Assembly: GCA_932294295.1 (NCBI GenBank)
Contig: OW028574.1
Coordinates: forward strand, 9,496,215 to 9,560,214
Direction of reading: 5' to 3'
From: Alitta virens
Lineage: Eukaryota > Annelida > Polychaeta > Phyllodocida > Nereididae
DNA length: 64,000 nt
The notes under the pieces were generated by a model. It worked only from the letters and a program-made list of their open reading frames with translations. It did not search any database and was not told the DNA's origin. Positions 62,637 through 64,000 of the stretch are shown here, piece by piece (position 1 is the stretch's first letter; the number at the start of each line of letters is the position of its first letter). Made by a program: the position numbers and the translations under genes.

Positions 62637-63692
62637 AGTGGATGGCACAAAAGAAATCTAGAGATAGCGGTGGCAAATCCCCTCCCATTCCCAAATGCTG
62701 TCTGCTGGTGTCAGAGGCTGATGTCTGGTCTAACACAATGGTCACAATATCATTCAGAGCTGGTGTCAGAGGCACACATTGAAAAGGAAAGGCACAGAAG
62801 TATCCAATGCACACAGTTAACCATCATGATGAGCAATAACAGAAACACCCTTCTTCATGGACCTATATCCAGCAGAATACCTCAGGAATGATTGAGTTAA
62901 TCATCTAGATATGCCATGACTGCCTATGACTTCCCTCAACTAATGATGACTAATGAAACATGCACGTCATTTATCCCTCTAGTTTTCTGTCTATTACTGC
63001 AATTACTGCGAAAATTAATGACTGGGGTTGCAATTGGTCTGTGGTTCAATGGCCTCAGTGGTTCTGTTATTGTCTGGAGATATTGCCCAAGATAGTGAAC
63101 TGATGATGTAAACTCACTAATTAGAAGAAGCTTTTATGGCTCAAACCAAGAAAACAGCAACAAATAAACAACTACCAGAAGATTCCAGCGGAAAGTTTTG
63201 TCACAGAATGAAGCAATGCATTTAAATCTGCCCTTGCCGATGGAGCTGGCCACAAAACCAATGCTAATATCTAGCATCAGGATTCGCGTGGCCTTGATTT
63301 TTCAGCAGTTCTTAATGTTTTCATAAGTGCAGGATTAATGCAATGCCGGAAGTAATTGGATGACTCTCATAGCAAAATGTTCCAGCAATGATCTGCAACG
63401 ATGTTACTCAATGCGGTTTGTCGTGGTTGCCTAAAAGCTAAATCTGATGAGATGCGAGACAATTCTCTTCCCGCAGCTTGTGAATTGGGGAATTTACAGC
63501 TTGCATAGATGGGGTACCGACTGCAGCTGTCACTGTTGTATGTTGTACTATGAGTTTGTTTAGGGCATGTCAGTAGCTTGTCACCCAGACTATTTGACAA
63601 CTGTATTCATTCGTGGTTAGGGCTGGACTAGTCAGGCTGCAAGCGCACTCACTGGGGTGTGACAATCCCAACAGTGTTGCTGGTGGTGCTGT

Positions 63693-63711
63693 TCTGCTGC
63701 TGCTGCTGCTG
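63693..63711. repeat. CTG microsatellite
   Basis: Six CTG units. Confidence 0.9.
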
Positions 63712-64000
63712 GGGGTAGGAACCAGGCATGCCACAGTAGCGACCAGAGCATGTTAAGTGAAGCAGAGCCACAGCGCGGAAGTGACAGTGTGGGGCTTTGA
63801 CACTGACAAATGGCTGTAATAATGAACGTGGCTGGCATCACATGACATGCCACTCATCAAAGACCGTGATCGGCCCCCGAACTCCCAGCAACACCAGTCT
63901 AAGTCTAAGGACTAAATGTTTCAAGTGTTTTTGATGCTGCAGCCTCACGGCCTGAGATAACTGTTCGGGAAACTGCTTTGTGACCCCCCTTGGGACCAGG

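Larger units (their letters stand above)
49195..64000 (+). other. Intron downstream of neurexin exon B
   Basis: The next exon should begin in phase 1 and complete LNS4; I did not find one before the window ends. Present are MITEs at 50081 and 55848, TIR family 2 copies at 54050, 59881 and 61728, SINEs at 50800 and 58879, a LINE remnant at 57200, the polypurine tract near 52824, and CAG/CTG microsatellites. The stretches 50890-52290, 52900-54040, 56400-57190 and 62010-63680 show nothing further that I can support. Confidence 0.65.

Noticed and set aside
63040..63080. FNGL-like reading (GTTCAATGGCCTCAGTGG) as a possible laminin-G exon
   Set aside because: No flanking LNS4 sequence and no plausible splice sites in the right phase.
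1..64000. CRISPR array, operon, rRNA or virus-derived gene
   Set aside because: No spacer-repeat pattern, no compact gene clusters, no rRNA core motifs, and no capsid or envelope-like frames were seen.

Overview
This window comes from a metazoan nuclear genome, probably a bilaterian invertebrate; the sequence does not fix the phylum. It is AT-rich, intron-dominated, and full of short interspersed repeats: foldback MITEs, tRNA-derived SINEs, decayed LINE tails and triplet microsatellites. There are no bacterial-type operons and almost no long open frames.

The only gene I can support is on the + strand: part of an alpha-neurexin gene, in the fourth laminin-G/LNS domain (LNS4). Exon A (13113-13330) encodes the first half of LNS4 and exon B (49086-49194) encodes the characteristic 'LNDxxWH' segment. 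Both have good splice sites and compatible phases (A ends phase 0, B begins phase 0, B ends phase 1). The 35.8 kb gap between them falls where vertebrate neurexins carry alternative splice site 3 (SS3). Inside it, at 21820-21873, is an undescribed-looking candidate 54-nt, phase 0-0 microexon encoding 18 residues with a cysteine pair. It resembles the vertebrate SS3 segment in its CN...KG...PE order. I propose it as the SS3 cassette. The remaining LNS4 exon(s), the EGF2 exon upstream and the LNS5 exons were not found and probably lie outside the window.

Layout: 1-13112, intron upstream of exon A; 13331-21819, first part of the SS3 intron, with a 15-bp minisatellite, a CCAAT/CRE cluster and a TCTA microsatellite; 21820-21873, the microexon candidate; 21874-49085, the rest of the SS3 intron; 49195-64000, intron downstream of exon B. 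The second part of the SS3 intron holds a nearly perfect 5.05 kb tandem duplication (33381-38430 and 38431-43495).

The most unusual non-coding signals are nuclear-receptor half-site arrays in the SS3 intron. Four AGGTCA half-sites occur at exactly 11-bp period (tandem DR5) and are present twice because of the duplication. A DR2 plus DR5 pair lies about 300 bp downstream of the microexon, and a perfect DR1 lies 1.3 kb upstream of exon B. Repeats include an eight-copy palindromic MITE family with TA ends, a four-copy second TIR family, several tRNA-derived SINE families (one copy with 14-bp target-site duplications that explain the large duplication's breakpoint) and decayed non-LTR retrotransposon 3' ends. 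All homology statements are by eye, without database searches.
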